Assembly (NCBI GenBank): GCA_903919215.1
Contig: CAIXHI010000394.1
Coordinates: forward strand, 1 to 36,154
DNA from: an uncultured Acidimicrobiaceae bacterium
Lineage (GTDB): Bacteria > Actinomycetota > Acidimicrobiia > Acidimicrobiales > Ilumatobacteraceae
DNA: 36,154 nucleotides
Direction: 5' to 3'
In this document: one piece after another, positions 24,410 through 31,673 of the stretch
How positions within the stretch are numbered: the stretch's first letter is position 1
Layout: the number at the start of each line of letters is the position of its first letter
Program-made: the position numbers and the translations under genes
The notes under the pieces: generated by a model
Seen by the model: only the letters and a program-made list of their open reading frames with translations
The model's database searches: none
What the model was told of the DNA's origin: nothing

Positions 24410-25684
24410 ATGATCCGCAGCCAACTCAACTCATACAGCGGCAACGACCCCATCTGGGGTTTCGTCGCGCTCGTCGGTTCGGAGCGATTCACGGGCGAGG
24501 CGGCGGTGGGCCTCGACCCCCGTATCCACCTGTACTCGTTGGAAGGCCGTGTGTACTACGCAGAACGGCAGGGGGACGCGCCCGTCGCGACACGTCTCGT
24601 GAACTGCGGGGCACTCACCGCTGAGCAACTCGAGAAGGGTTCGGTGCGCCTCGGCGAGGTGGACTCGCTGGCCCGCCTGTTCCAACGGCAAGGACTCGTC
24701 GACCGCGATGTCGTCGAGCTGACGATCGAACACGCGACCGAGTTATTGCTGGAATCCGTGGCCGACAGGCCGGTCGGCATGCCGGAGATCTTCCCTCTCC
24801 GTCACCACCCAGCCGGTCTTCACCACTGGGTGCGGTCGCCGATCCCCACCGGTACGGTGCCCGTCGAGACGCTCGGCGCGGAACCCGTCGCCGATGCGGA
24901 ACCGGTGGTCGCACTCGACGTCATTGCCTCCCCAGAGCCTGCGGTCGTGGTCGAACCCGAACCGATGCCAGTGGCCGACGAAGAAGATGAGGTGGAGTCC
25001 ACGCCGACCCCGGTCGCGACACCACTGGCGCCCACGTTCGCCCCATTGGGCCTCACCCCGCTCACCTCGATCACCAACCTTTCCCCGCTGACCCCCGAGC
25101 CCGAGCCCGACACTGAGCCCGACACTGAGCCCGACGCTGAGTCCGACGCTGAGCCCGACGCTGAGCCCGACGCTGAGCCGGCCGAGAAAGCTGCGCCGGC
25201 CACGGCGTTCATGCCGCTGTCGACGTTGTCCGAACTGACCCCACTCAACTCGGCTGCGTTCCTCTCCAGCATCGGCGCAGAGCCAGACCACGAGTCCACC
25301 CCGATCCCCACGCTGATCGACCTGCCTGCGCTCGGAGCCCGGTCACCCCTCCCGACCAACACTGCCGTGACCGAGCCAGTACCGATCAGGAGCAGCGTCA
25401 CGCCACCCGATCTGCCGCGCTTGGCGACGGGGCCGATCTCAGTGAAGGACATGGACACCGGATCGGTGGCGATCGTGCCCGCTCACACGGCGACACCCGA
25501 AGCAGACGCGGATGCGCCGCAGAGCGTGGCAACCGACATCTGGGACCTCGTCGACGACATCCTCGTCGACGACAACCTTGTCGCCGACAACCTTGTCGAC
25601 CGGCCGACGGCCGCCCCCACGGTGTCGGATGACGCCGAGACGCCCGGATCCGGGCGCGGATGGCTGAGGGGTCGGAAGGGCTGA
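24410..25684 (+). CDS. DUF4388/PATAN-like domain protein with acidic Pro-rich tail
   Basis: Predicted 424-residue protein. Residues about 15-140 resemble a DUF4388/PATAN domain: a GF-x-ALVGSERFTGEAAVGL opening, a GRVYYAERQGDAPVATRLVNCGALT middle and an ELTIEHATELLLESV helix. Such domains occur with roadblock/MglA GTPase and response-regulator systems. The rest is a low-complexity acidic, Pro/Thr-rich region with six EPDT/EPDA-type tetrapeptides (232-255), several PLTPLNS-like motifs, a VDDxL repeat (about 381-395) and a short basic C-terminus. Divergent from the conservon, it is likely a partner or scaffold of it; this is inference. The next gene follows after 4 bp. Confidence 0.72.
   Translation: MIRSQLNSYSGNDPIWGFVALVGSERFTGEAAVGLDPRIHLYSLEGRVYYAERQGDAPVATRLVNCGALTAEQLEKGSVRLGEVDSLARLFQRQGLVDRDVVELTIEHATELLLESVADRPVGMPEIFPLRHHPAGLHHWVRSPIPTGTVPVETLGAEPVADAEPVVALDVIASPEPAVVVEPEPMPVADEEDEVESTPTPVATPLAPTFAPLGLTPLTSITNLSPLTPEPEPDTEPDTEPDAESDAEPDAEPDAEPAEKAAPATAFMPLSTLSELTPLNSAAFLSSIGAEPDHESTPIPTLIDLPALGARSPLPTNTAVTEPVPIRSSVTPPDLPRLATGPISVKDMDTGSVAIVPAHTATPEADADAPQSVATDIWDLVDDILVDDNLVADNLVDRPTAAPTVSDDAETPGSGRGWLRGRKG
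25103..25174 (+). repeat. 12-bp tandem repeat, six units, in-frame
   Basis: Six consecutive copies of GAGCCCGACRCT (one with a C-to-T change) encode EPDT/EPDA/ESDA tetrapeptides in the acidic tail of the DUF4388 protein. Because the unit is a multiple of three, copy-number change would alter tail length without frameshift. Confidence 0.9.
25550..25594 (+). repeat. 15-bp tandem repeat, three units, in-frame
   Basis: Three copies of a unit close to GTCGACGACAACCTT encode VDDIL, VDDNL and VADNL near the C-terminus of the DUF4388 protein, followed by a partial fourth (VDRP). This amphipathic repeat could be a short binding helix. Confidence 0.8.
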
Positions 25685-25688
25685 CGAG

Positions 25689-26255
25689 ATGAGCGACTCT
25701 TCCACCGACGACAAGATCGCGCGCCTCGTGCGCTCAGTGCTGGAGGCGGTCGATCTGCGACTCGTCGATATACGCCACGAGTTGCAGGTCTCCAGCCAGG
25801 AGGCCGACCGGCGAACTCTGGAGATACAGCAGGAGCTCCGCGACCTCTCGGTCCGCGTCGACCGCCTCGATTCCGCTCAACGACGTGGTACCGCCGACGC
25901 CGACCGCACCGAGCAGCAGGTCACTGAACTGCGCACTGGTCTTGCCCGTCTGCAGCAACAAGCTGGCACCCCGCCGCCGCCGATCACCACCGAAACGGCG
26001 CGGATCAGGGTCAACGACGACATCACTGCCGAGTTACCCACGCTCGGGCTGGCCACGATCCAGCTGGCATCGTTCGAACCGGTCACCACCCAGGTGCCGT
26101 TGGTCGAGGCGCCCGCGAGCGCCGCGCTCGCGGCCCCGCTCAGCGCGCCCGCAGCTACCAACTCGACCGATGAGAGTGGGCAGATCGACCTCGACCAGTT
26201 GGCCGCCCTGCTCAACGAGCGACTCGGCCACCTCGACCTGCCACGCTCCGACTGA
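25689..26255 (+). CDS. Coiled-coil protein downstream of the DUF4388 gene
   Basis: Predicted 188-residue soluble protein. Residues about 8-95 form a long heptad pattern (ARLVRSVLEAVDLRLVDIRHEL..., then QQELRDLSVRVDRLDSAQ and QQVTELRTGLARLQQQ), predicting a coiled coil. A Pro/Thr/Ala-rich linker follows, then a short C-terminal helix (LDQLAALLNERLGHLDL). I recognise no named family. It starts 4 bp after the DUF4388 gene, so the two form one transcript and probably act together, perhaps as structural or localisation factors for the divergent conservon. It ends 2 bp from the convergent next gene. Confidence 0.7.
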   Translation: MSDSSTDDKIARLVRSVLEAVDLRLVDIRHELQVSSQEADRRTLEIQQELRDLSVRVDRLDSAQRRGTADADRTEQQVTELRTGLARLQQQAGTPPPPITTETARIRVNDDITAELPTLGLATIQLASFEPVTTQVPLVEAPASAALAAPLSAPAATNSTDESGQIDLDQLAALLNERLGHLDLPRSD

Positions 26256-26257
26256 TC

Positions 26258-27001
26258 TCACTCCAACGAGGAGTGAGCGATGAAGCGCCCCGCCACTCCC
26301 CCGTCGCCGAGGATGTCGATCGTGTCCATCGGTCGCCGCCGCCACAGGACCAGCAAGAGGTCGCTCGCCGGACCACGCATCGCGGCGTCACCCTTGGCGT
26401 GCTCGCGCGTGAGTGAGAACCCGCCCCCGTCCATGGGACGGACGGTCCACTCGCCGGGCACATCGGTGCAGTGCAGGTGGACACTGCCAGCGACCTCGTC
26501 GGCAACGCCAGCGTCACCGCCGAGGGAGAGGAAGAGGAAGTGGTCGAGGAACTCGTCGATCCCATCACTCGCCAACGATGCGTCGATCGCCCGTTCACGC
26601 CCCCCGGCTTGCTGCGCGTCCCACAGGTGCATGGCAGTCTCATGGGCCATCCGGCGCATCACGAAGCCCGCATCACGCTGGTGCGACCATGTCCAGTTGG
26701 CCTGCTGGGGGTGCGCAGCAGCCAGCACAGTGACCGTCTCTTCGAGGCCGTTCCGGTAGAACTCGGGAAGATCGGCATCGGCCGGTCGCTCCGGTTGCTC
26801 GTACCCCTCCCATGTGGCGCGTTGCTCGGCGACGATGGTGCGCCAGAAGTAATGCACCTCGGCCAGGTGCCACAACAGGTCGGAGACGCTCCAACCGGGG
26901 CAACTGGGCACCTCGCTCTCCATGCCCGCAGCGATACATGCTTCGGCGAAGTCGCCACCGTCGCGGGCCAGGTGGGCGAGGAGGTCATACGGTTCCATCA
27001 T
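26258..27001 (-). CDS. Maleylpyruvate isomerase family mycothiol-dependent enzyme
   Basis: Predicted 247-residue protein with the DinB-like MDMPI N-terminal domain. The PGWSVSDLLWHLAEVHYFW motif contains His45, and RRMAHETAMHLWDAQ carries Glu121 and His125; together these match the His/Glu/His metal site of mycothiol maleylpyruvate isomerase. The C-terminal part (DGGGFSLTREH, ASDLLLVLWRR) is the usual MDMPI-C domain. Homologues transfer or isomerise with mycothiol as cofactor, but the true substrate here is unknown. The ATG pair at 27001/26998 gives the family-typical start; a TTG at 27028 is less likely. Confidence 0.83.
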   Translation of the reverse strand: MMEPYDLLAHLARDGGDFAEACIAAGMESEVPSCPGWSVSDLLWHLAEVHYFWRTIVAEQRATWEGYEQPERPADADLPEFYRNGLEETVTVLAAAHPQQANWTWSHQRDAGFVMRRMAHETAMHLWDAQQAGGRERAIDASLASDGIDEFLDHFLFLSLGGDAGVADEVAGSVHLHCTDVPGEWTVRPMDGGGFSLTREHAKGDAAMRGPASDLLLVLWRRRPMDTIDILGDGGVAGRFIAHSSLE

Positions 27002-27049
27002 CGCGATGGTGTCACAACCGCCCGTCAATCAGCGGCCTGCGCCAGGAAC

Positions 27050-27055
27050 TACCCT
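27050..27055 (+). promoter_or_regulatory. Candidate -10 element (TACCCT) for the S9 peptidase
   Basis: TACCCT lies 7 nt before the ATG at 27063. It selects that ATG over an upstream in-frame ATG at 26922, which is inside the divergent gene. Confidence 0.5.
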
Positions 27056-27062
27056 GAATGAA

Positions 27063-29078
27063 ATGTCAGGTCAGACCAGCCAACACAGCGTGCATACCGT
27101 CATCGCTGAGCGCGTCATCGGCAACCTTGTCCAGGCGTCGTCGCCCGCAGTGTCGCCCGACGGCCGACATGTGGCCTTCGTGGTGACCCGCGTCGACCTC
27201 ATCAAGAACCAGTATTTCTCACAGGTCTGGGTCGCCACCGCCGACGGGAGCAGCGCGCCACGGCCGATCACTGGCGGCGAGCACGACGGCGACCCCGCCT
27301 GGAGCCCCGACGGCACCAACCTGGCGTTCACCTCCAAGCGCAGCCACAGCAAGCGCGAGACCACGTTGCACATCTTGCCCTTCGGCACACCCGGCGAAAC
27401 CCGCGTCATCGCCACCATGAAAGATGGGGTCAGCGACATTCGCTTCAGCCCGAATGGGCGATGGGTCGGTTTCGTCAGTCGTACGCCCGACCAGCGCTAC
27501 GGGGTACCCGGCGTCGAGGACGGCGACACGAGTTGGCAGGCGCCACGCAAGATCGAACGGTTCCTCACCCAACTCAACGGTGAAGGCTGGGTCTACGACC
27601 GGCCCGCACATCTCTACGTGGTGCCCGCTGACGGCACCGCCTCGCCTCGCAACCTCACCCCGGGCGAGTTCCAGCACAGCGGCGTGTCGTGGACCGCTGA
27701 CTCATCCGCGATCGTGACCTCTGCTGCGCGCCACGACACGTGGGATCTCGACTTCGCGTGCGACCTGCAGTGTGTGTCGCTCGACGGCGAGATCCGCGCC
27801 ATCACGCACCAGACCGGTATCTACTCCGCGGCGACAGCGGCACCATCGGGCACACAGGTTGCCTTCCTCGGCTACGACGACCCCAGTACCTCTCCTCAGA
27901 ACGTGAAGGTCGGGGTTGTCGACCGCTCAGGAGATGGTGCCCACCGGTTCGTCAGCTCGTCATTCGACCGCACCTTCGAGACGACGGCAGGCAACGTGGC
28001 GCCGCTGTGGCTCGACGAACACACGCTGCTGAGTTCGGCCGAGGATCGCGGGCAGACACACCTGTACCGCGTGCCCACCGATGGATCCGGCCCGGTGCCG
28101 GTCACCTTCGGCCCGATCACCGTGAAGGCCGCCCACGCAGCGGGCGGCACCATCGCCTACATCGCATCCGCCGTCGACGAACTGCCGGATGTGTTCGTGG
28201 TTGCCGACAGCGGCCCGCTCCGGCTGACGTCGTTCGCCGAGACCTACCGAGCGATCGCACGGCCCCTCAGCTGGGAACGCTTTGCCGTGCCGTGTACCGA
28301 CGGCACCGGCGAGATCGATAGCTGGATCATGCGGCCCGCAGGCTTCGACCCCGCCCAGCGCTACCCGGTGGTGTTGAACGTGCACGGCGGGCCGCATACG
28401 CAGTACGGCGAGTCGTTCTTCGACGAGGCCCAGTTGCAGGCGGCGGCCGGCTTCGTAGTGCTGATGAGTAACCCTCGCGGTGGCTCGGGCCGCGAGCAGT
28501 CGTGGGGGCAGGCCATCATGGGGAGCCAGCATCACGCCAGCCCGGGCACCGGCTGGGGTGGTGCCGACGTCGATGACGTGATGGCGGCACTCGACACCGC
28601 ACTTGCTCGCTACCCGTTCTGCGATCCTCAGCGCGTGGGTATGCAGGGTGGCAGCTACGGCGGCTACATGGCCACCGAGCTCGCGGGTCGGTTCAGCCAC
28701 CGGTTCAAGGGCATCTGCAGCGAACGCTCGGTGAACAACCTCTACACGGAGGAGTACACCAGCGATATCTCCACGGTCTTCCGGGTCGAGGTCGGCCCCA
28801 ACCACCTCGACGCACCCGACCAGTACGTGGCCATGTCGCCGATCCGACGGGTGCGCGACATCACCTGTCCGATCCTCCTGATCCACAGCGAGAACGACCT
28901 GCGTTGCCCGATCAGCCAGGCCGAGGAGCTGTTCGTTGCGCTACGACTGCTCGGCAAGGACGTCACGTTCTACCGATTCCCCGGTGAGAGCCACGAACTG
29001 TCACGCAGTGGTTCACCAATCCACCGCCGGCAGCGCGCCGAGATCATCCTCGACTGGTTCTGCGACAAGCTCGGCTGA
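27063..29078 (+). CDS. S9 family serine peptidase (prolyl oligopeptidase/acylaminoacyl-peptidase type)
   Basis: Predicted 671-residue two-domain enzyme, probably cytoplasmic because no signal peptide is seen. The N-terminal beta-propeller (about 20-400) shows TolB/WD-like blades such as SSPAVSPDGRHVAFVV, DPAWSPDGTNLAFTS and DIRFSPNGRWVGFVS. The C-terminal alpha/beta-hydrolase domain carries the nucleophile motif GGSYGGYM (Ser531), Asp612 in SENDLRCP and His644 in GESHELSRSG. The oxyanion region NVHGGPHTQYG is also typical. Family members cut short peptides after Pro or release N-acylated residues; specificity cannot be told here. Followed by a hairpin. Confidence 0.9.
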   Translation: MSGQTSQHSVHTVIAERVIGNLVQASSPAVSPDGRHVAFVVTRVDLIKNQYFSQVWVATADGSSAPRPITGGEHDGDPAWSPDGTNLAFTSKRSHSKRETTLHILPFGTPGETRVIATMKDGVSDIRFSPNGRWVGFVSRTPDQRYGVPGVEDGDTSWQAPRKIERFLTQLNGEGWVYDRPAHLYVVPADGTASPRNLTPGEFQHSGVSWTADSSAIVTSAARHDTWDLDFACDLQCVSLDGEIRAITHQTGIYSAATAAPSGTQVAFLGYDDPSTSPQNVKVGVVDRSGDGAHRFVSSSFDRTFETTAGNVAPLWLDEHTLLSSAEDRGQTHLYRVPTDGSGPVPVTFGPITVKAAHAAGGTIAYIASAVDELPDVFVVADSGPLRLTSFAETYRAIARPLSWERFAVPCTDGTGEIDSWIMRPAGFDPAQRYPVVLNVHGGPHTQYGESFFDEAQLQAAAGFVVLMSNPRGGSGREQSWGQAIMGSQHHASPGTGWGGADVDDVMAALDTALARYPFCDPQRVGMQGGSYGGYMATELAGRFSHRFKGICSERSVNNLYTEEYTSDISTVFRVEVGPNHLDAPDQYVAMSPIRRVRDITCPILLIHSENDLRCPISQAEELFVALRLLGKDVTFYRFPGESHELSRSGSPIHRRQRAEIILDWFCDKLG

Positions 29079-29086
29079 CCCGCCAC

Positions 29087-29143
29087 CCGCGCATGTCGGC
29101 GTTCAGGTCCGGGGGGGTCTGACCTCAACGCCGAGTTGCGCGG
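29087..29143. terminator. Long hairpin between convergent S9 peptidase and nudC (third GGGTCTGACC element)
   Basis: Three stacked stem segments, CCGCGCA/TGCGCGG, TCGGCGTT/AACGCCGA and AGGTC/GACCT, are separated by small bulges with an 11-nt G-rich loop. It fills almost all of the 66 bp spacer between convergent genes and so probably terminates both. Its core GGGTCTGACCTC (29115-29126) is identical to that of the hairpin repeat at 12877-12888, though the outer arms differ. Confidence 0.75.
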
Positions 29144-29144
29144 A

Positions 29145-29927
29145 TCAGCCCTCGAGGAGCCAGGCGTCGATCAGCTTGCGGGCGATGGAGATACCGGGCG
29201 GGATGCTCGGCAACTCGTCACGTCGATACCACTGGGCATCAACGATCTCGGCGGGGTCGCACTCGATCTCGCCGCTCACCCATTCAGTGCGGAACCCGAT
29301 CATCAGACTGTGCGGGAACGGCCACGGCTGGCTGCCCTGATACGTGGGCCAGGCCACCTCGATACCGACCTCTTCGCGCACCTCGCGGATCACCGACTGC
29401 TCCAACGATTCGCCGGCCTCGACGAAGCCAGCCAAACACGAATACATCGGCGCCCGGAAGGTCACACCACGGGCGAGCAACGCCAACTGATCTGGACCGG
29501 GGTCGCCCTTGGTGACCAATGTGATCATCGCTGGCGCCAGGCGCGGATAGGCAAGTAACCCACAGCCAGGGCACTTCATCGACCGGTCGTTGTCGGAGTG
29601 CACCGTCGGCTGGCCGCAGCGTCCACAGAATTGATGTGTGCGCGACCACTCGGCGAGCTGCACCGCCCGCCCGGCGACCGCCCACTCGACCTCTGATGTG
29701 CGGCCGTGCAGTGAGTACAGATCAACTGCTGCGCCGTACGACGGGTCTTCCCCGGCAGGCACGTCGACCGCCCAGCACGCTTCACCATCGAGCATGCCGA
29801 GGAAATGCACCGCCCACCCCGACTCGGCGGCACGATCATCGATGAACACGTTCGAACCGATGACATGGATATAGCGGTGCTGGGTGACGCCCGCCGGTGG
29901 GGTCAACGCAGGGTTGAAGGTGGCCAT
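29145..29927 (-). CDS. nudC: NAD(+) diphosphatase NudC
   Basis: Predicted 260-residue Nudix hydrolase that cleaves NADH or NAD to NMN(H) and AMP, and in some bacteria removes NAD caps from RNA. A zinc ribbon (CGRCG and CPGCG, four Cys at about 101-122) precedes the Nudix domain. The Nudix box runs from GFVEAGESLEQ through REVREEVGI. The diagnostic NudC motif SQPWPFPHS lies just after it. Start: the ATG at 29927 follows a minus-strand TACGGT by 7 nt, so the GTG at 29936 is rejected. The start is 23 bp from the divergent thiolase start. Confidence 0.92.
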   Translation of the reverse strand: MATFNPALTPPAGVTQHRYIHVIGSNVFIDDRAAESGWAVHFLGMLDGEACWAVDVPAGEDPSYGAAVDLYSLHGRTSEVEWAVAGRAVQLAEWSRTHQFCGRCGQPTVHSDNDRSMKCPGCGLLAYPRLAPAMITLVTKGDPGPDQLALLARGVTFRAPMYSCLAGFVEAGESLEQSVIREVREEVGIEVAWPTYQGSQPWPFPHSLMIGFRTEWVSGEIECDPAEIVDAQWYRRDELPSIPPGISIARKLIDAWLLEG

Positions 29928-29934
29928 GGGCGCC

Positions 29935-29944
29935 ACCGTAGGCT
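29935..29944. promoter_or_regulatory. Overlapping back-to-back -10 elements for nudC and thiolase
   Basis: On the minus strand TACGGT (29940-29935) is 7 nt before the nudC ATG. On the plus strand TAGGCT (29939-29944) is 6 nt before the thiolase ATG. The two hexamers share the TA at 29939-29940. Polymerases could not open both at once, so expression may be mutually exclusive. Confidence 0.5.
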
Positions 29945-29950
29945 GGAGCG

Positions 29951-31129
29951 ATGACCAACGTTGTGATCGTGGACGCCGTCCGTACCCCCATCGGCAAGCG
30001 CAATGGAGGCCTCGCCTCCCTCCATCCGGGTGAGCTTCTCGCCAAGGTCCAGCGGGCCATCATCGACCGCACCGGCATCGACCCGGCGGCCATCGGCCAG
30101 GTCGTAGGCGGCTGTGTCAGCCAGGTTGGCGAGCAGTCCTACAACATCACTCGCAATGCCTGGCTCAGCGCTGGCCTGCCCCTTTCAGTGGCCGCCACGA
30201 CTGTCGACACTCAGTGCGGCAGCAGCCAGCAGGCCACCAACCTGGCCACAGCGCTGATCAAGGGCGACATCGTCGACATCGCCCTGTCCTGCGGTGTGGA
30301 AGTGATGAGCCGCGTGCCGATCGGCAGCAACAGCAACAAGGCACTCGGTCTCGGCGTGCCGATTCCGAAGACCTACTTCGAGCAGTACGAGATGACCTCG
30401 CAGTTCGAGGGTGCCGAGCGCATCGCCGACATCTGGAACGTCACCCGCGACGACACCGACGCGTTCGCCCTTGCCAGCCAGCAGCGCGCCGCACAGGCGT
30501 GGGCCGAGGATCGTTTCGCCGGTCAGTACCTCACCGTCGAGGCACCCGACCGCGACGAAGAGGGCAACCTCACCGGCACGTTCCACACGGTGGCCCGCGA
30601 CGAGGGCATGCGCGAGACAACGCTCGAGAAGTTGGCGACGCTGAAGCCCGTCGGCCGCCCAAACGGCGTGCACACCGCCGGCAACAGCAGCCAGATCAGC
30701 GATGGCGCCAGCGCCGTGTTGATGATGACCGAAGAGCGGGCTGCAGCCCTCGGCCTGAAGCCACGCGCCCGCATCGTCGATACGTGCCTCGTCGGCGTCG
30801 ACCCGGTGTTGATGCTCACCGGGCCGATCGATGCCACGCAGAAGATGCTTGCCCGCACCGGCCTCAGCATCGACGACATCGACACATTCGAGATCAACGA
30901 GGCGTTCGCTTCTGTCGTGCTGGCGTACCAGAAGGCGGTCAACGCCGACCCGTCCAAGGTGAACCCGAACGGTGGCGCAATCGCTCTCGGCCACCCACTG
31001 GGTGCCACCGGCGGGTTCCTGCTCACCAAGGCGCTGTACGAACTCGAGCGCACCGGCGGCCGTTACGGCCTCGTGAGCATGTGCTGCGGCGGGGGCCTGG
31101 GTACCGGCACGATCATCGAACGGCTCTGA
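29951..31129 (+). CDS. Thiolase (acetyl-CoA C-acetyltransferase / 3-ketoacyl-CoA thiolase)
   Basis: Predicted 392-residue thiolase catalysing CoA-dependent cleavage of 3-ketoacyl-CoA or the reverse condensation. The nucleophilic Cys89 is in DTQCGSSQQA. Other motifs are NEAF (about 315-318), His348 in GHPLGATGG, and the second catalytic Cys378 in MCCGGGLGTG. The QCGSSQQA variant and length resemble actinobacterial FadA5/FadA6-like thiolases of lipid or steroid oxidation. It may complete a beta-oxidation set with the dehydrogenase, ligase and SDR in the middle of the window, but it is 14 kb away. The next gene starts 23 bp downstream. Confidence 0.9.
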   Translation: MTNVVIVDAVRTPIGKRNGGLASLHPGELLAKVQRAIIDRTGIDPAAIGQVVGGCVSQVGEQSYNITRNAWLSAGLPLSVAATTVDTQCGSSQQATNLATALIKGDIVDIALSCGVEVMSRVPIGSNSNKALGLGVPIPKTYFEQYEMTSQFEGAERIADIWNVTRDDTDAFALASQQRAAQAWAEDRFAGQYLTVEAPDRDEEGNLTGTFHTVARDEGMRETTLEKLATLKPVGRPNGVHTAGNSSQISDGASAVLMMTEERAAALGLKPRARIVDTCLVGVDPVLMLTGPIDATQKMLARTGLSIDDIDTFEINEAFASVVLAYQKAVNADPSKVNPNGGAIALGHPLGATGGFLLTKALYELERTGGRYGLVSMCCGGGLGTGTIIERL

Positions 31130-31152
31130 GCATTCGACGATAAAGAGGATCC

Positions 31153-31662
31153 ATGCGCTACGCGTGGGTCGTCTGCTCCTTGATGATCGTCCCGACGGCG
31201 GCGTGCTCCGGCACGCCGCCGTCTCGCGCTCCAACGGACACAACCGCGCTCACACCGAATGCCACACTCGTGAAGGTCGTCGACGGCGACACCATCGACG
31301 TGCTCGTGAGCGGCCGCAAGGAGCGCGTGCGCCTGATCGGTATCGACACGCCGGAGACGAAGAAACCGAACACTCCCGTGCAGTGTTTCGGCCCGGAAGC
31401 CAGCGCGTTCACGGCTTCGCTGCTCCCCGACGGCACTGCGCTGTACCTCGAACGCGATGTGGAGCCACGCGACCCCTACGACCGTCTGCTCGCGTATGTG
31501 TATCTGGCCGATGGCACGTTCGTAAACGTCGAGATCGTGCGCCAGGGATACGCGCATGTGCTGACGATCGCTCCCAACATCGCCCACAGCAGCGAGTTCG
31601 TGCACGCCGCCAGCAATGCACGGGCGGCGAATGCGGGGTTGTGGGGCAGGTGCAGCGGGTAG
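31153..31662 (+). CDS. Thermonuclease-family (SNase) lipoprotein
   Basis: Predicted 169-residue secreted nuclease anchored as a lipoprotein. A short signal ends in a lipobox with Cys18 (PTAAC), followed by a Pro/Thr-rich linker. The SNase domain shows VVDGDT (Asp44, Asp46), RVRLIGIDTPE (Arg60, Asp65, Glu68) and DPYDR (Arg111), matching the catalytic and calcium residues of staphylococcal nuclease. It likely degrades extracellular nucleic acids near the cell surface. An AGAGGA ribosome site precedes the ATG. Its TAG stop forms part of the next gene's putative -10. Confidence 0.87.
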   Translation: MRYAWVVCSLMIVPTAACSGTPPSRAPTDTTALTPNATLVKVVDGDTIDVLVSGRKERVRLIGIDTPETKKPNTPVQCFGPEASAFTASLLPDGTALYLERDVEPRDPYDRLLAYVYLADGTFVNVEIVRQGYAHVLTIAPNIAHSSEFVHAASNARAANAGLWGRCSG

Positions 31663-31665
31663 CGT
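31660..31665 (+). promoter_or_regulatory. Candidate -10 element (TAGCGT) for the ChbG/HpnK-like gene
   Basis: TAGCGT starts at the TAG stop codon of the nuclease gene and lies 8 nt before the ATG at 31674. Confidence 0.4.
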
Positions 31666-31673
31666 TCGTGCCG

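Noticed and set aside
25103..25174. Short repeats considered as a CRISPR array
   Set aside because: Units are 12 bp, contiguous, in-frame and without spacers; this is a coding tandem repeat.
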